From positions 17,516,046 through 17,580,045 of the forward strand of contig NC_049986.1 in assembly GCF_000003815.2 (NCBI RefSeq): 64,000 nt of DNA, given 5' to 3'. The notes below the pieces were generated by a model that worked only from the letters and a program-made list of their open reading frames with translations, ran no database searches and was not told where the DNA came from. Positions 25,714 to 37,436 of the stretch are shown here, one piece after another (the stretch's first letter is position 1; each line of letters opens with the position of its first letter). This DNA comes from Branchiostoma floridae. Its lineage: Eukaryota > Chordata > Leptocardii > Amphioxiformes > Branchiostomatidae. The position numbers and the translations under genes were made by a program.

Positions 25714-25990
25714 TTTGATCCACTCACATCGGGATAGACCTTTTGTCTTTTCGACAAGTGCGGTGGCTACTTGAACATGCTCGAGATGTGGCTCTTCTCA
25801 TACACGGGACCTCCATTTCACGTCCTATGCAAGGTACATGACTAATAAAAGCTAGGTACTCAATAACACCTGAGTGAAGTGTGGAAATTCGTGATAAGTG
25901 CCTTTGCCAATGGCACAACTTTAGGGCATGTCAAGGGATTCGAACCCTGGACCACTGGGGCCAAATACCCTACCGCTTCCCTAGTAATGC
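25714..25990 (-). mobile_element. tRNA-derived SINE
   Basis: On the minus strand a degenerate tRNA-like head carries an A-box-like stretch (about TAGGGAAGCGGTAGGG) and a B box GGTTCGAATCC (25930s). It is followed by a body AAAGTTGTGCCATTGGCAAA.., then CACTTCACTCAGGTGTTATTG, of a kind common in invertebrate deuterostome SINEs. It is not a functional tRNA: arms do not pair cleanly. The 5' and 3' limits are approximate. Confidence 0.6.
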
Positions 25991-26201
25991 CACATCCATT
26001 CATTCATTATAGTTCATGTAATTAGCTAGGGTGCAAAGAACAGGATACGGAAAAATATGTTGTACAATTGTGTTTTTGTACCAGGGCATGGGTCATGTTA
26101 TTTTTTGTTCAAGAGGGGCCATTACAGGGCAACTTATCACCCGAGAGAACCAGTGTGACCCTCTTACACAGCTTTAGAGACTTAAAGTCATTGTGTAACA
26201 C

Positions 26202-26238
26202 CAAGGACGTTATATGAATATATGATATAACGTCCTTG
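26202..26238. mobile_element. Ultra-short palindromic insertion, 37 bp
   Basis: Starts CAAGGACGTTATAT and ends ATATAACGTCCTTG around a short loop. The 7-bp direct repeat GTAACAC flanks it on both sides (26195-26201 and 26239-26245). Confidence 0.75.
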
Positions 26239-26905
26239 GTAACACTTAGAATGATGAAGATACGGTATTGGGGCAGGGGTGGTCATATATGAATATACTA
26301 TATGTTACGTGGTTCTGGTTGAGTGGTGTCCACAGCTGTTTATGTACATAGGAGATGTTGATCCTTGGTTCCCTGGGCCTATGAACACATGTTTGAACAA
26401 CGTGCTGGGTATCTCTGTTGTGTTGTCCGTGTAAAAGATATTCCCACCACTGATCCCTTATCTGGCGCCAGTGCTGTACAGAAGGAGGGTCTGTATGTGT
26501 TTTCTTGAGGGGAAGCAAGCTGGTTTTATTCACCGTTAATCATTGCCGGCCGACCCGCTCTAATTCAACGGTAAGCATTCTCGGTAAATTTTGCAAGAAC
26601 ATATCAGTTCTGACTGCTTAGCGTTGCCCTTCTGACTTTACCCATTCTGGTGTTCCAGGATACCCCCATGCAGACCCTTTTGTAATCACCTGGTCTTGTT
26701 TAACCTGCTACAGAACGCCAGCCTCATTTAAAATGTCTGACATTTAAGAGGGGCGTTCTTAAAGTCATTGGCACATTGCACTTTACATTAAGGTATACTC
26801 GGCTGGTCTTTTGGAACGTCGAATCCGATACACTTTCAGTCGGTTCATTGGTCATATCGTGCTTTGACTTCCTTGAGACTAGTCAGAGAAATTCTCATGT
26901 TAGAA

Positions 26906-27319
26906 ATGGCCAAAAGAGTTGCCATAATCGGCTCCGGTGCGAGCGGGCTGGCGGCCATCAAGTGCTGCCTGGACGAGGGGCTGCAGCCCGTCTGTTTCGA
27001 GAAGGGAACCGACATCGGCGGACTCTGGAACTTCAAGGAAGAAGCCCTGCCCGGCTTTGCCAGCGTCTACCGCTCTACGGTGACCAACACCAGTAAGGAG
27101 ATGATGTGTTACAGCGACTTCCCCATCCCCAAGGAGTATCCCAACTTCATGCACCACTCCTGGGTCATCAAGTACTTCAGGCTGTACGCGGACAACTTCG
27201 GGCTCATCAAACATATTAGGTAAGATGCTATCTAAACTTAACACACAAAGCTTGGAAACTTGATATCGGTCGATTATGTCTCCATGTAAAATGGAGATTT
27301 GTTTTGGACCTGTCTGTCT

Positions 27320-27360
<41 letters not shown>

Positions 27361-30300
27361 GTTTCCGGAATTTTGCAGTCATCATAACTCAAGAAACTCG
27401 GCATTAATTACGATGATATTTGGTATGTGGATAGGTGTTGGGAAGACGAAGTTAAGGACAACTTTGGGCCCCCTGGCATGGGACCTTGGTACTGCAGCAG
27501 GAATGCTGTTTTTGTATCTTTTGACCTGGACGTGATATAGTCTTTGTTTTTTGTGTGGCGTTAGGAATACGTGGTGTATGTTTGGGTCCCCTAGCAGGTT
27601 ACTCTGGAACTGCTGGGGCGTTTTTGTTAAAAGGATAACTGAACAAGGAACGACAAATTTACATGGTACATTGTATTTGGTATATAGGTAGCTTAGACAG
27701 AGATGTACAGATAAAGTTCAAATTATGCATACTGGCACTTGATTTGCACATTCAATGAGGACAATCCACATTCGTAGTGTTTTCCACTATAGAACCAAAA
27801 TACCTAGTATATGTAGTTTGTGCCAGGTGGAATATCAACAGATACAAATTATGCAAATAAGTCCCTAATTTTCATAATAAATGTAAACGTGTCAAAATTA
27901 TTCTAAGTGGTAAATGATTGTGACCTGTTGAAGTTTTGTGACCTGTGTGAATTATTTAAAATTGTAAATAACCAAGTATAGATTATGTAAGTGTTGAAGT
28001 CATTTACATAGTAAGACTATTTCATGGAGATATGAATTTATGATGTCTCCGAACTCTTGCTCTTACAGGTTTCGCCACCACATAGACCATGTCAAACTCA
28101 GAGAGGACTTCACAGAAACAGGGCAGTGGGACGTCACCTACACAAATGAGGTACGTTCACGGCTATAAGATAACAATGTAATACAGTTTGCAATTACATC
28201 CCTTTTTCCCGACACTCCCCAACCCTAAAGACCCTAGATCACGTAGGGTGTTAGAGCACACGGTTGTTAAGACAAGGTGTTGATAATAAAATCTTTTATC
28301 CTATTTTAGAAGAATGAGAGTACTACGGAAGTGTACGATGCCGTGATGGTGTGTACAGGGCACCACGTGTACCCGCACTACCCCAGGGATACCTTCCCTG
28401 GCATTGATGACTTCCAGGGGAAAATCATCCACAGGTAGGTTTATACAGACTTTCCTGGAAGTAATTACACATATGTGAGGTACAAGTAGTAAGAGACGCA
28501 GCTAGCATGTTTGCAGATAAAGCGTTTTTGTTTGTCTTTGTTCCGTGCTCAGATGGTTTGCCCAATCCTCATGTTACAAAATTCTTCGTCTCTCATTATT
28601 GCACTTTAGGCATCTCGTTCTTAAATAATAAATAATCTGATTTCATACATGTATGTACACATGCGAGTCAGATTCATATTGTGCGGTGGAGGTAATACTA
28701 ACTACAGAATCAATAAATTCTGGTGGCGGTCTTATCTTACCATTACTTGGGAGTTGGGACAGTACATTTTGGAAACGATTTTTGTGTCAACATAGTGAAA
28801 CATTAGCCTCCATAGCAGGCTCTCTGTGGCCTTTTTTGGCACTTTTGCTGGCNNNNNNNNNNNNNNNNNNNNNNNNNNNNNNNNNNNNNNNNNNNNNNNN
28901 NNNNNNNNNNNNNNNNNNNNNNNNNNNNNNNNNNNNNNNNNNNNNNNNNNNNATGATGACGACACGCTTGTTCTCAAACCCGTGCTGGTCCTTGTAGTCA
29001 TGACTGGGTGTGGAGAGAAGAGGGTGTGAGAACAACAAATGGAAGGGCTGTTTGGTGTAGGCAATGTTACATTATAAACTTGTTTAATGAAGAGGGAAGA
29101 GGCATGTAAACAATAGTTGTAGTGATAGCATAGTTCCAGATTTTGTTTATCCAACTGTTCACTACGTGTAATAGTATATAGTCTGAAAAATTTCATGGAG
29201 ATCCTGCCCTGGAGGCTCGTGACACTTGGCCTATGTTTGCAAGTACTTGCAAGTGTAGGTATTCCCCCCCCCCCCCCCTCTACATCTAGTCATGACTATA
29301 AGGACCACCTTGGGTTTGAGAACAAGCGTGTTGTCATCATTGGAATTGGGAATTCTGCGGGTGACATCGCCGTGGAACTCAGCCACCATGCCAAACAGGT
29401 GATATAAGAGTCAAAAAGTTATGCAAGTGGTTTCAGAACACTATTAATCGAATGAGTTAAAATTTGGCACAATGGCATATATCCTCCTGAGATCGATGTA
29501 CGAGAATCTTAAACAAGAAATGAAATATTTCAATTTCAAGAGGATGTATCCATTTACCATTGTGCTAAATTTCAAGTTATTCGATTAAAGAAATAAGCAA
29601 CCACTTGCATTAATTTTTGACTCAGCCTCTTATGATACCGTGTTCCCAAAGTTAATTACTCAAGTTCTATGTACCTTTGTTGGGAGTACATTTGACCACA
29701 CCTCTCCTATATTGGAGACACAGATTGTACATTGCTATGTAACAGTGTATACCATACTTGTTATCACTAAGCTTCAAGTGTAGTGCAGGACAATTCTCAA
29801 CTGTAACACTACGGACAATGTTGTTTTCATCTTAAATACATAGTTGATATAATGTACAATCAAATCTGTGTACAGTGACTATAAAGGGACCACGTGGACC
29901 TGGTGATCCTTATGCGGATGTGGGTGTTCCAAAACAGAATGCAAAAGAGCAATTCAATTTAGACAGCAATATCAAGCTAAAATTTTGCACTAAAGGTCTC
30001 ATTGATGAGTTTCTTTCTCCCATAGACTTCTATGTTATAATTCGTGGTTTAAATGGGCGCATTCATAATGAAGTTAGGTAAAATTTTAGCAGATTTTTCA
30101 TTCTTTGTTGGGCACATTTACCCTATATCGTGGGAAAAAATTGCCAACGTCAACTATACGTAGGTTCTTTTTTTTATAGCAATTACAAACTATGATTAGT
30201 TAATCCCCACAAAAGGCACTTTTTCGCTGCTAGTGTACAACCGCGCCACTCAGAACCCAGGACTGTGTACCTCCGACCTAGTGCACGGCTGCAAAGCTTT

Positions 30301-31515
30301 TCCTGCTAATTTCTTCAGTTACAAACAAGCTTTCGCCAATCTAACTTTTGAGATCAGTTTCGCTGGCTAAAAGGGACTTTCTCACCGCTAAAAACACGCG
30401 TCCGTTCAGCCGTTTATTTTTTGGTTCGGATCTATTTTAGGGTACCCACTCGCGGAGTAATACATCAATGAGACCTAAAGGAATCGAGTCTTGTGTGCCT
30501 GTTTTAGACAGTCTGTCTTATGTCCACATTATGGTGGTTGTTTTAACAGGTATACATCAGTACCAGGAGTGGAACATGGGTGCTTAACCGCATTTCTCCC
30601 AGCGGTGTACCAGCCGACATCGTTGCGTTTAGGCGTGTGTTGCAGAACTGTGTACCTTCATCAGTGAAAGAGGCCGTGGCTCGCAGACAGCTCAACCAGC
30701 GTTTTGACCACGCCCTGTACGGCCTTCAGCCTGAGCACAACGTCTTGGGACAGCATCCGATGATAAACGACGATCTTCCCAGCCGCATCGCCACGGGCTC
30801 TCTCGTCATCAAGCCCAACATCAAGCGCTTCACCAAGACTGGTGTTGTTTTCGACAATGACATGGTTGAATATGACATCGATATTGTCGTCTTTGCCACC
30901 GGTTACCGCTTCGACTTCCCCTTCATTGACGAGTCTGTCATGAAAGTAGAAAACAACCAGGTAACCCTCTACAAGTACGTCTTTCCTCCCAAGCTGGATC
31001 CCCCCACACTCAGCATCATTGGTCTCGTCCAGCCTCTGGGCGCGATCATGCCGATTTCAGAAATGCAATGTCGCTGGGCCACCAGGGTCTTCAAAGGGAC
31101 CGCCAGGCTCCCATCCCAAGGCGCGATGTTCGACGACATCAGGAAGAAGAAGATGGAAATGCCTAAACGCTACCACAGCACTATAAAGCACACTTTCCAG
31201 GTGAACTACATTGAATTCATGGATGAAATCGCAGAACAGATCGGAGTCAAACCCGACCTGAAACGCCTGCTGCTGTCAGACCCCCGCCTTGCTCTTACCG
31301 TCTTCGCTGGTCCGTGCACGCCGTACCAGTACCGCCTGATGGGGCCGGGCGCTTGGAAGGGCGCGAAGGAGGCGATCGAGACGCAGTGGGACCTGATCGC
31401 GTATCCGACCAAAACACGCCCAGTTCCAGAAAAAACGACCAATGGTGTACCAGGGATCCTGAAACTCTTACTTGTGGTAGCACTGATAGTTGCCATCATA
31501 TGGAAACTACTTTGA
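26906..31515 (+). CDS. Flavin-containing monooxygenase, FMO-2 of the array
   Basis: Five exons (26906-27219, 28069-28150, 28310-28434, 29290-29398, 30550-31515) join in phase to 531 residues. Exon 3 is one codon shorter than in FMO-1 (starts KNESTTEV), and the last exon is one codon longer. Motifs are GSGASG (FAD), FQGKIIHSHDY (FMO identifier), GIGNSAGD (NADPH, with A where the paralogues have G) and FATGYRF, then [16 protein letters not shown] and a C-terminal membrane anchor. The nearest relative is FMO-1, including recognisable intron similarity, so the pair is a fairly recent duplication. Intron 3 contains a 100-N gap and an inverted fragment matching FMO-1 exon 4; the gene's own exon 4 is intact, so the model does not need that fragment. 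Confidence 0.92.
27290..27640 (+). repeat. Dispersed repeat fragment with (CTGT)n microsatellite
   Basis: A run of about twelve CTGT units (27311-27361) leads into sequence with CATAACTCAAGAAACT, GATATTTGGTATGTGGATAG and TTGGTACTGCAGCAG. Related motifs recur at 20950-20993, at 18534-18580, at 7150-7200 and, inverted, at 58800-59045. It behaves like a dispersed repeat and not a gene. Lies in FMO-2 intron 1. Confidence 0.5.
28853..28952. other. Assembly gap, 100 N
   Basis: Exactly 100 N in FMO-2 intron 3, directly abutting the inverted FMO-1-like fragment. Confidence 0.99.
28953..29184 (-). pseudogene. Inverted copy of FMO-1 intron 3 / exon 4 start
   Basis: This 232-bp block is the reverse complement of 22807-23038 with about one mismatch seen: the 3' part of FMO-1 intron 3, the acceptor and the first half of exon 4. 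It is cut off exactly at the N gap. It lies in antisense inside FMO-2 intron 3 and cannot contribute to FMO-2. Near-identity over intron sequence points to a misplaced contig or a very recent inverted duplication. Confidence 0.85.
29403..29633. mobile_element. Foldback MITE, ATAAGAG ends
   Basis: ATAAGAGTCAAAAAGTTATG and downstream CAAGTGGTT, AATCGAAT and GGCACAATGG are mirrored by the right arm ending TTTTTGACTCAGCCTCTTAT, with arms of about 100 bp. The element starts 4 bp after the exon 4 donor of FMO-2, leaving the GT intact. Confidence 0.7.
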
Positions 31516-32757
31516 AGAAGACATAAAGACACCCATCTGTCTGTTTGCATTGTGTTTTTCCTCCATACTTAGACAGGCCCAAGTCACTTCGCAAGGTCTC
31601 CAAATGACATGTAACCCATATGTAAGGCAATGGAACGATATAGTGTACTTCGCTTATGATTTAATTTTTGTCATCTATGATATGATTTAATATGTTGTTG
31701 TGAATGAACTGACTGCAACTGTATATATGTTGTATATTAGGCAATTGATCGAAATGTTATAGATCAATTTATGTCCAAAGCTACTTGATTAAAGCGTTCA
31801 TATATCATCATCATATGTATTTGATATGTCATTTGTACCGAAACATTTGTCTTCAGACTTACGCAAACACTCCTCATCGGCATCCACCTTGCGTACGTCC
31901 CCTGAGTGGTTGCTGACGCCAGGTATGACTGCAATATTGAAGTAGGGACGGCGGGAGGGGTTGAAAGAATAATACAGGGCCTCGCATTTTCCCATGCCGG
32001 TCTCAAGCCTGCTCAGGCTCTGCAATCATTAACATGTAATCATAATGTTTGAGCAGGCTTGCGACCGGCAATACTGTAAATGCAGAAATGTTCGCGGTGG
32101 ATTAATGTTCGCGGTTTTCGCGGTGACCACTTCACCGCGAACTTAAATCCACCGCGAACATTTTTCTGTTATGGTATAAGACTGCAGTCTATGGTGTTAC
32201 CGCGAACTTAAAACCACCGCGAAAAGTCCTTTTCCCCGCTACCGCGAAATTAAATCCCCGCGAACTTAAATGCATTTACAGTATTCCTCACCAGCACAGG
32301 AGAATCATGACGATCAATTGGACAGTCTTCTTCGTTACACAACCTTCCTTTAATTCTTCAGTAAACGTTTCGACCACCATCTGTCGCCTTCATCAATACA
32401 AAATGAATCAAATAGTTTTGTTTTATTGGAAAAATCCCCGCGGAAGTTTACGGCTTGACTTCTAGGTCATTGACGAGGTCACTGTACTTTGACTTTTTTT
32501 ACGGCTTGATTCCTAGGTCATTGACGAGGTGCGTTCTTCAGGTCATTTTTTTACGGCTTGATTTCTAGGTCATTGACTTGGTGCGTTCTTACGGTCATTG
32601 TACTTTGACCTTATGATGCCCAGAGTACAAACCAGCTTGTATCATCGGCTGGTCTTTTGTCGAACCCGATACAAGACATCACTTTCGGCCTGGTTGTTGT
32701 AGGTGTTCATATTGTGCTTTGACTTAGGAACAAGTCAGAGAAATTCTTATGTTAGAA
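31516..32757. other. Intergenic region FMO-2 / FMO-3
   Basis: No supported exon. It holds a MITE (32071-32284), a GATGAAGG..GAAACG hammerhead-like remnant on the minus strand (32366-32396), and three copies of a TTACGGCTTGATTYCTAGGT motif (about 32448-32580). The last 110 bp are similar to the region upstream of FMO-2. Confidence 0.5.
32071..32284. mobile_element. MITE, ACTGTAAATGCA family, copy 2
   Basis: Ends ATACTGTAAATGC and GCATTTACAGTAT are perfect inverted repeats. The interior repeats TTCGCGGTGG and CCGCGAACTTAAA. Same family as 21099-21315. Confidence 0.85.
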
Positions 32758-33071
32758 ATGGCCAAAAGAGTTGCCATAATCGGGTCTGGTGCGAGCGGGC
32801 TGACTGCCATCAAGTGCTGCCTGGACGAGGGGCTGCAGCCCGTCTGCTTCGAGAAGGGAACCGACATCGGCGGACTCTGGAACTTCAAGGAAGAAGCCCT
32901 GCCCGGCTTTGCCAGCGTCTACCGCTCCACGGTCATCAACACTAGTAAGGAGATGATGTGTTACAGCGACTTCCCCATTCCCAAGGAGTATCCAAACTAC
33001 ATGCACCACTCCTGGGTCATCAAGTACTTCCGGTTGTACGCAGACAACTTCGGGCTCATCAAACATATCAG
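32758..33071 (+). CDS. FMO-3 exon 1 (start-containing exon)
   Basis: A 314-bp exon with ATG, identical in length to exon 1 of every other locus, encodes residues 1-104 plus two bases. It has the FAD motif GSGASG and a GT donor after the split arginine codon. The next downstream FMO exon with matching phase is at 48741, 15.7 kb away, while intron 1 elsewhere in the array is 0.4-1.2 kb. Either FMO-3 has an intron expanded by repeats, or this is an orphan exon 1 from a partial duplication. The upstream region resembles that of FMO-2, so it probably has its own promoter. Confidence 0.8.
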
Positions 33072-33186
33072 GTAGAAAGTTAGGTCATTACCTGAATAAT
33101 ATAAAGCCAGGAGGTTTCTGTTAAATAATTTGCAATTGTTCTTTTAGACTGATGTTTCACCATTAACATTTTAGAACACCTTTCTT

Positions 33187-33266
33187 TTTGGCGACGCCTC
33201 AGGGGCGAGCCAAATGGTATATATTATGTTCAGTCTGCAAAAATTCTAGGAATTGCACAGGCATCT
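33187..33266 (+). repeat. Dispersed repeat, GGCGACGCCTCAGGGGCGAG, copy 1
   Basis: TTTTTGGCGACGCCTCAGGG.. followed by a CTAGGAATTG..CAGGCAT segment. The same order of motifs recurs at 34734-34812. A shorter related piece (TTTTGGCGACGCCTCAAGGC) is in the TIE-like gene at about 10941. Confidence 0.65.
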
Positions 33267-33804
33267 TTCCACAGGCATGTATGGAATATTAGCCTCAATG
33301 AATGTGAAATGGAATTAGGGTCATGTCCCAGGAAGCTAGGATCAGGGGGATGGTTGGGATATACCATAGGTAGACAGGAAATGTTACATATTAAGTTCAT
33401 AATCTTGAATGATGGCAAACTGTAATTATATTCAAAGCCAAATGTAATTTTCATTGCATATCCTAAAGTTATATGAAGGTCACACACTGGTAATTTTCAT
33501 GGCACACACACACACACACGTTATTCAAACCCCTTTTTGGGCTACACGCAAAATTGCAAGCACAAGGACATGTATAGATGGTGGGCAAGCCAGCCATGCA
33601 CCTAACATCATCCTGCCAGCATATGATATAATCTTGTAAAATACTGAGAAATATGTCAAACACTGATTTGTTTGGCTTTTGGGGGCACATTCTTTCACCA
33701 CTCTGGCTGGAATTCCAACGGCACTGCCCAACATTGCCACTGAAATTCCTACATTGCTACCTTCACTGGAATGCCAACACTGCCTCGTCAACACCTTGGT
33801 GGAC

Positions 33805-34055
33805 ATGCTGGGTCCCTTGGTGGAATGTGGGGCATGCTGGGTCCCTTGGTGGGAAGGGGAATGTGGGGCATCCTGGGTCCCTTGGTGGAATGTGGAATGT
33901 GGGGCATGCTGGGTCCCTTGGTGGGAAGGGGAATTTGGGCATCCTGGGTCCCTTGGTGGAATGTGGAATGTGGGGCATGCTGGGTCCCTTGGTGGGAAGG
34001 GGAATGTGGGACATTCTGGGTCCCTTGGTGGAATGTAGAATGTGGGACATGCTGG
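33805..34055 (+). repeat. Minisatellite, GGGTCCCTTGGTGG unit
   Basis: Seven copies of a GGGTCCCTTGGTGG core. Two unit types alternate (GAATGTGGAATGTGGGG and GAAGGGGAATGTGGGG), so the higher-order period is about 70 bp. Several frames are open through it on both strands because the array lacks stops, and these should not be read as proteins. Confidence 0.9.
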
Positions 34056-34733
34056 CTCCCTTGAGAAGTTCGGCAGGACAAGGAGGTTACTCTTTCGTAT
34101 GGGCCAGAACCTCGATAGTAATGCAACTGCAGAGATTCGGGGATCACCCAGTCGTAATGCAGAGGGAGAGAGCTGTTGTCTATATAGTGAAGAAGGGGAT
34201 TTTTTTAAACATATACTTGCATCAGGTCTTCAAGGCAGAGGGTGGTTTTGTGGGGCAGCTAGAGGACGCTTTGCCCGTCTGTCACGTAGGTAAAAGCCAG
34301 GCGGAGGTTCGTACATCGACTGTTATTGCTTTGGGTGGTGAGGACGACAATTGTGTGAAAAGTTCAACCGTCAAGTTATCCCATGGACTGGAATATTACG
34401 AAGTAGGACAGCCATGTGGATTAGGTGCAAGAAAGTCATTCAAGAACTGAGGTGCTGGAAACAGTTGGTTCTTACTTTTTTTTATTCCCCACTATACACT
34501 GTAGTGCTGGCCGTAAGTTTAGGTTACTGGCAGACCATTGTGTTGTACCAGGGATAGTACATTTCTGCTTGCTGGCTGTTGTTTATGTTACAGATGGGCT
34601 AGGTGCCAGGGTTAGTAGGACAGGGAGTATCCAGTCTATGCACGCGCACCTACCTGCCAAACCCTTTCCAATGCTATTTCCACATTTTGCACTGGTCAAA
34701 AAAACCTACAACACCCACCGCCAGACAATGTAT

Positions 34734-34812
34734 TTTTGGCGACGCCTCAGGGGCGAGCCTAATGTTTATAGTGTGCGACCGTTTGACAGGAATTCTAGGA
34801 ATTCCGCAGGCA
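34734..34812 (+). repeat. Dispersed repeat, GGCGACGCCTCAGGGGCGAG, copy 2
   Basis: Second copy of the repeat at 33187, sharing the GGCGACGCCTC block and the downstream ATTCTAGGAATT..GCAGGCAT block. It is followed by three direct repeats of TTCTACGGGTA (about 34826-34866). Confidence 0.65.
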
Positions 34813-35499
34813 TGCGAGGAATTTTTCTACGGGTATTTTTTTCTACGGGTATTTTCTACGGGTATTCCCTAGGGAATTTGTTTTTGTGTGTGACTTTAGT
34901 CTGCTTTGGGTATGGCGTATAATAAGATGACGTGACCGATGTTATAAACCAGGATTTCATGTTTTAATACTCGTTTCACCATCAAGTATACAGCACATTA
35001 CATTTTTTAACAAAATACCCGATATTATGCATCGTTAGGGTAGAATTGTGGGTCAGTTATATTTTTTGCTTGACCATTCGGCGTAATGATGTCGTGTATG
35101 TATGAGGATTGTTTTGTTTCGTTTGAAGGTTTTTATTTCATATCTTTCTGTTATTTCATTTTGTATGGTTGTGTGACGCTTGAATCCCTTTTTTTCTTAT
35201 TGCTGTGATGTTCATTTGGTTACCAAACCATCGCGACAAAGGGGTGTACTTGTCAGTCGATTCTTCCTGTAACCTGGGGGTTGTCATGCCGGCGTTCACC
35301 TGTGGGGACAGATTGTGAGAAAGGATTGATATGAAGTATTTTTGCAATAGTGATACTAACTTAGCAACTTTTGTATGTCTGGATCGGTAAAGTGTTGTTT
35401 TCTGTTAGTTACAGGCCGTCGGTAGTGATGTAAGGCATCAAAGTAATTCAGATATAATTTATAGCAAAAGTCATACATATTGAATTACAGCGCTTATAT

Positions 35500-35800
35500 T
35501 GTCATGTCAAGTCAAAGTCCTTCCCGCTCCATGGTGCATAGGGCGGCGCCCATGTTCTTGGAGTAACCCTGGGCCAAACAAATGCAATTACTACAGTAGG
35601 GGGCCAGGACACTGGCTGTGGTGTGTGTTCAAATTACATACTCTTTCCCGAATGCTGAGTGCTAAGCTGAGAAATTAGCACGACCATTTAACACGTCATA
35701 CTATATTGGCCGGGGATCGAACTTACGACGTACCGAATGCATGGCGAAGACTTTTCCCACTCGTCTCATTGCACCGGCGATAACGCTTGTGCAGCCAGAC
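35500..35800 (-). mobile_element. Possible tRNA-derived SINE fragment
   Basis: On the minus strand GTTCGATCCCC (about 35712) resembles a B box, and AAGCTGAGAAATTAGCACGA (plus strand) is like bodies of invertebrate tRNA-derived repeats. No convincing A box or tail was defined, so this is tentative. Confidence 0.35.
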
Positions 35801-37436
35801 AACAATACTCGTGATGCTAACGTGCTGTTACTTTGACCGATGAGGTCTATTTCTCTTATAACCAAAGGGCACAAAAGTGCATTATCATTTACCTTTTGGT
35901 GTAGCCCGAGTTTTGAATCATTAAAGAAGTTTCAGAAATAAAATGTACCACCGTGAATAAGAAGTAATGACACAAAATATTCTTTCTCGGCTTGGCTTCG
36001 CATGATCGAAGGCACATCAAAATATCAATATACATGTCGGCTTAAAAGCCACAAGCGACGGCTATCGGGTCTAAAATGCAATACACTGTTACGTCGGGTT
36101 GCGTAAACCAGTATACAGAATATTTCGTCCATCATACAAGTAAAACGGTTGCATTTGCAAGAGATATCCAACTTCTACGTGTGGAAGGGTGGTAAAGGTG
36201 ATTGGAAAAGCATCCTGTATACAACGGCTATATCATCACCAGCCTGTAATAAGACAGAATGAAATAAGTCACATGTACGCTCACCACTATTAAACTGCTT
36301 GGAGGACAATGGGTGATCAGATTACCGGTACCGTTTTGGCTACAGTCAGAGTGATAAGACGGCGGGCGATCGGAGGACGGATGGGAGTATGGCAGTTCCG
36401 GCAATCGTCGGTTAATTGACGACTCGTGCTCAGCAGTATTACTATAGAACTGTGGATACGTGCTTGACTGTACTAGTCCACAGACGATAAAGGGTGAGTG
36501 AAACGCAGAGAAAAAGATGATTGAGAACGGGGACCCCGGTAACAAATCGTATCTTTTACTTTAAGACCACGGGAAACAGATGAATATGACCACGAGAAAC
36601 AGAAGCGTTTGTTGTTCGGCGGCGGCAAGGTGGCGAATGGAATTCCACAGGAGGGCCTCATGGAGCGCTGATATCTTCGGCCGATCAAAAACAAAAGGGT
36701 TGTGCCTGGTTGTGCCGTAAACAACATATGGTATGAGTAACAAACTGCCAAGAAGTTTCCACGTTGAAAGATATTCTCTAAACAAAATTAAAAAACTCTG
36801 GCGAAACAAGGTCACAGATGAAGACTAATTCCTACACAACAATACGCTGTAAAAATGCCAAAACTATAATGCCGTTAATATGGGACTCATATTTTATCTT
36901 GCCGAAACGTGATGTTGGCGGACTTTTTGAAGACCAAGGTCTCGGGCGGTTTGGGGTAAGATTTGGGCCCACGAGATTAAGGTTGGCAGTGTTACTCAAC
37001 CCAAGCACACAGTCCCAAAATCCACCTGGTACGATTCACATCGTAACGCTCTCGGTTTATTTAGCTCTAGTCACTCTTAACAACTTGTGACGTATCTATT
37101 ATACACATAATACATGCTATCATTAGTACTCAAGTACTATCATTAGTAATCAAGGTACTCTCACCGAAATTGAGTCGCTTGTGCATGTTCACTGTCCAGT
37201 TGAAGCGCCGTGTCTAACTCGGCCGACCTTGTCCGCCGCGCCATCTCCGCCTGACTAGATAGTCAGTGATCGATCTTTAGTGGGAAGCAAACTGACGTTA
37301 TTCTGAGGGCTGCCATTGGTTGGAAAATGTACTTGTGCAGTTCCTATTTGTCAATGTTTACAGACTGACGTCAGCACGGTGACCAATCCCAAGACGATGT
37401 CCAGACGACGGCCAGGGACCGCCCGTTTTGTTTGTT

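Larger units (their letters stand above)
24272..26905. other. Intergenic region FMO-1 / FMO-2
   Basis: AT-rich non-coding sequence with no supported exon. It includes a possible hAT-like element at about 25147-25435 (AGGGTTGGACAAGT and ACTTGTCAAAGCCT ends, GGGCAAGT subterminal repeats, no clear duplication), a tRNA-derived SINE (25714-25990) and an ultra-short palindromic insertion (26202-26238). The last 120 bp before the FMO-2 ATG resemble the FMO-3 upstream region. Confidence 0.55.

Noticed and set aside
25918..25990. A functional tRNA gene (GGTTCGAATCC T-loop)
   Set aside because: Acceptor and D arms do not pair and a SINE body follows.
28732..29196. Antisense gene across the gap in FMO-2 intron 3
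   Set aside because: The frame is translated FMO-1 intron/exon 4 sequence in reverse, interrupted by N.
33653..34450. 265-codon plus-strand open frame
   Set aside because: Most of it is translated minisatellite; other frames across the array are equally open.
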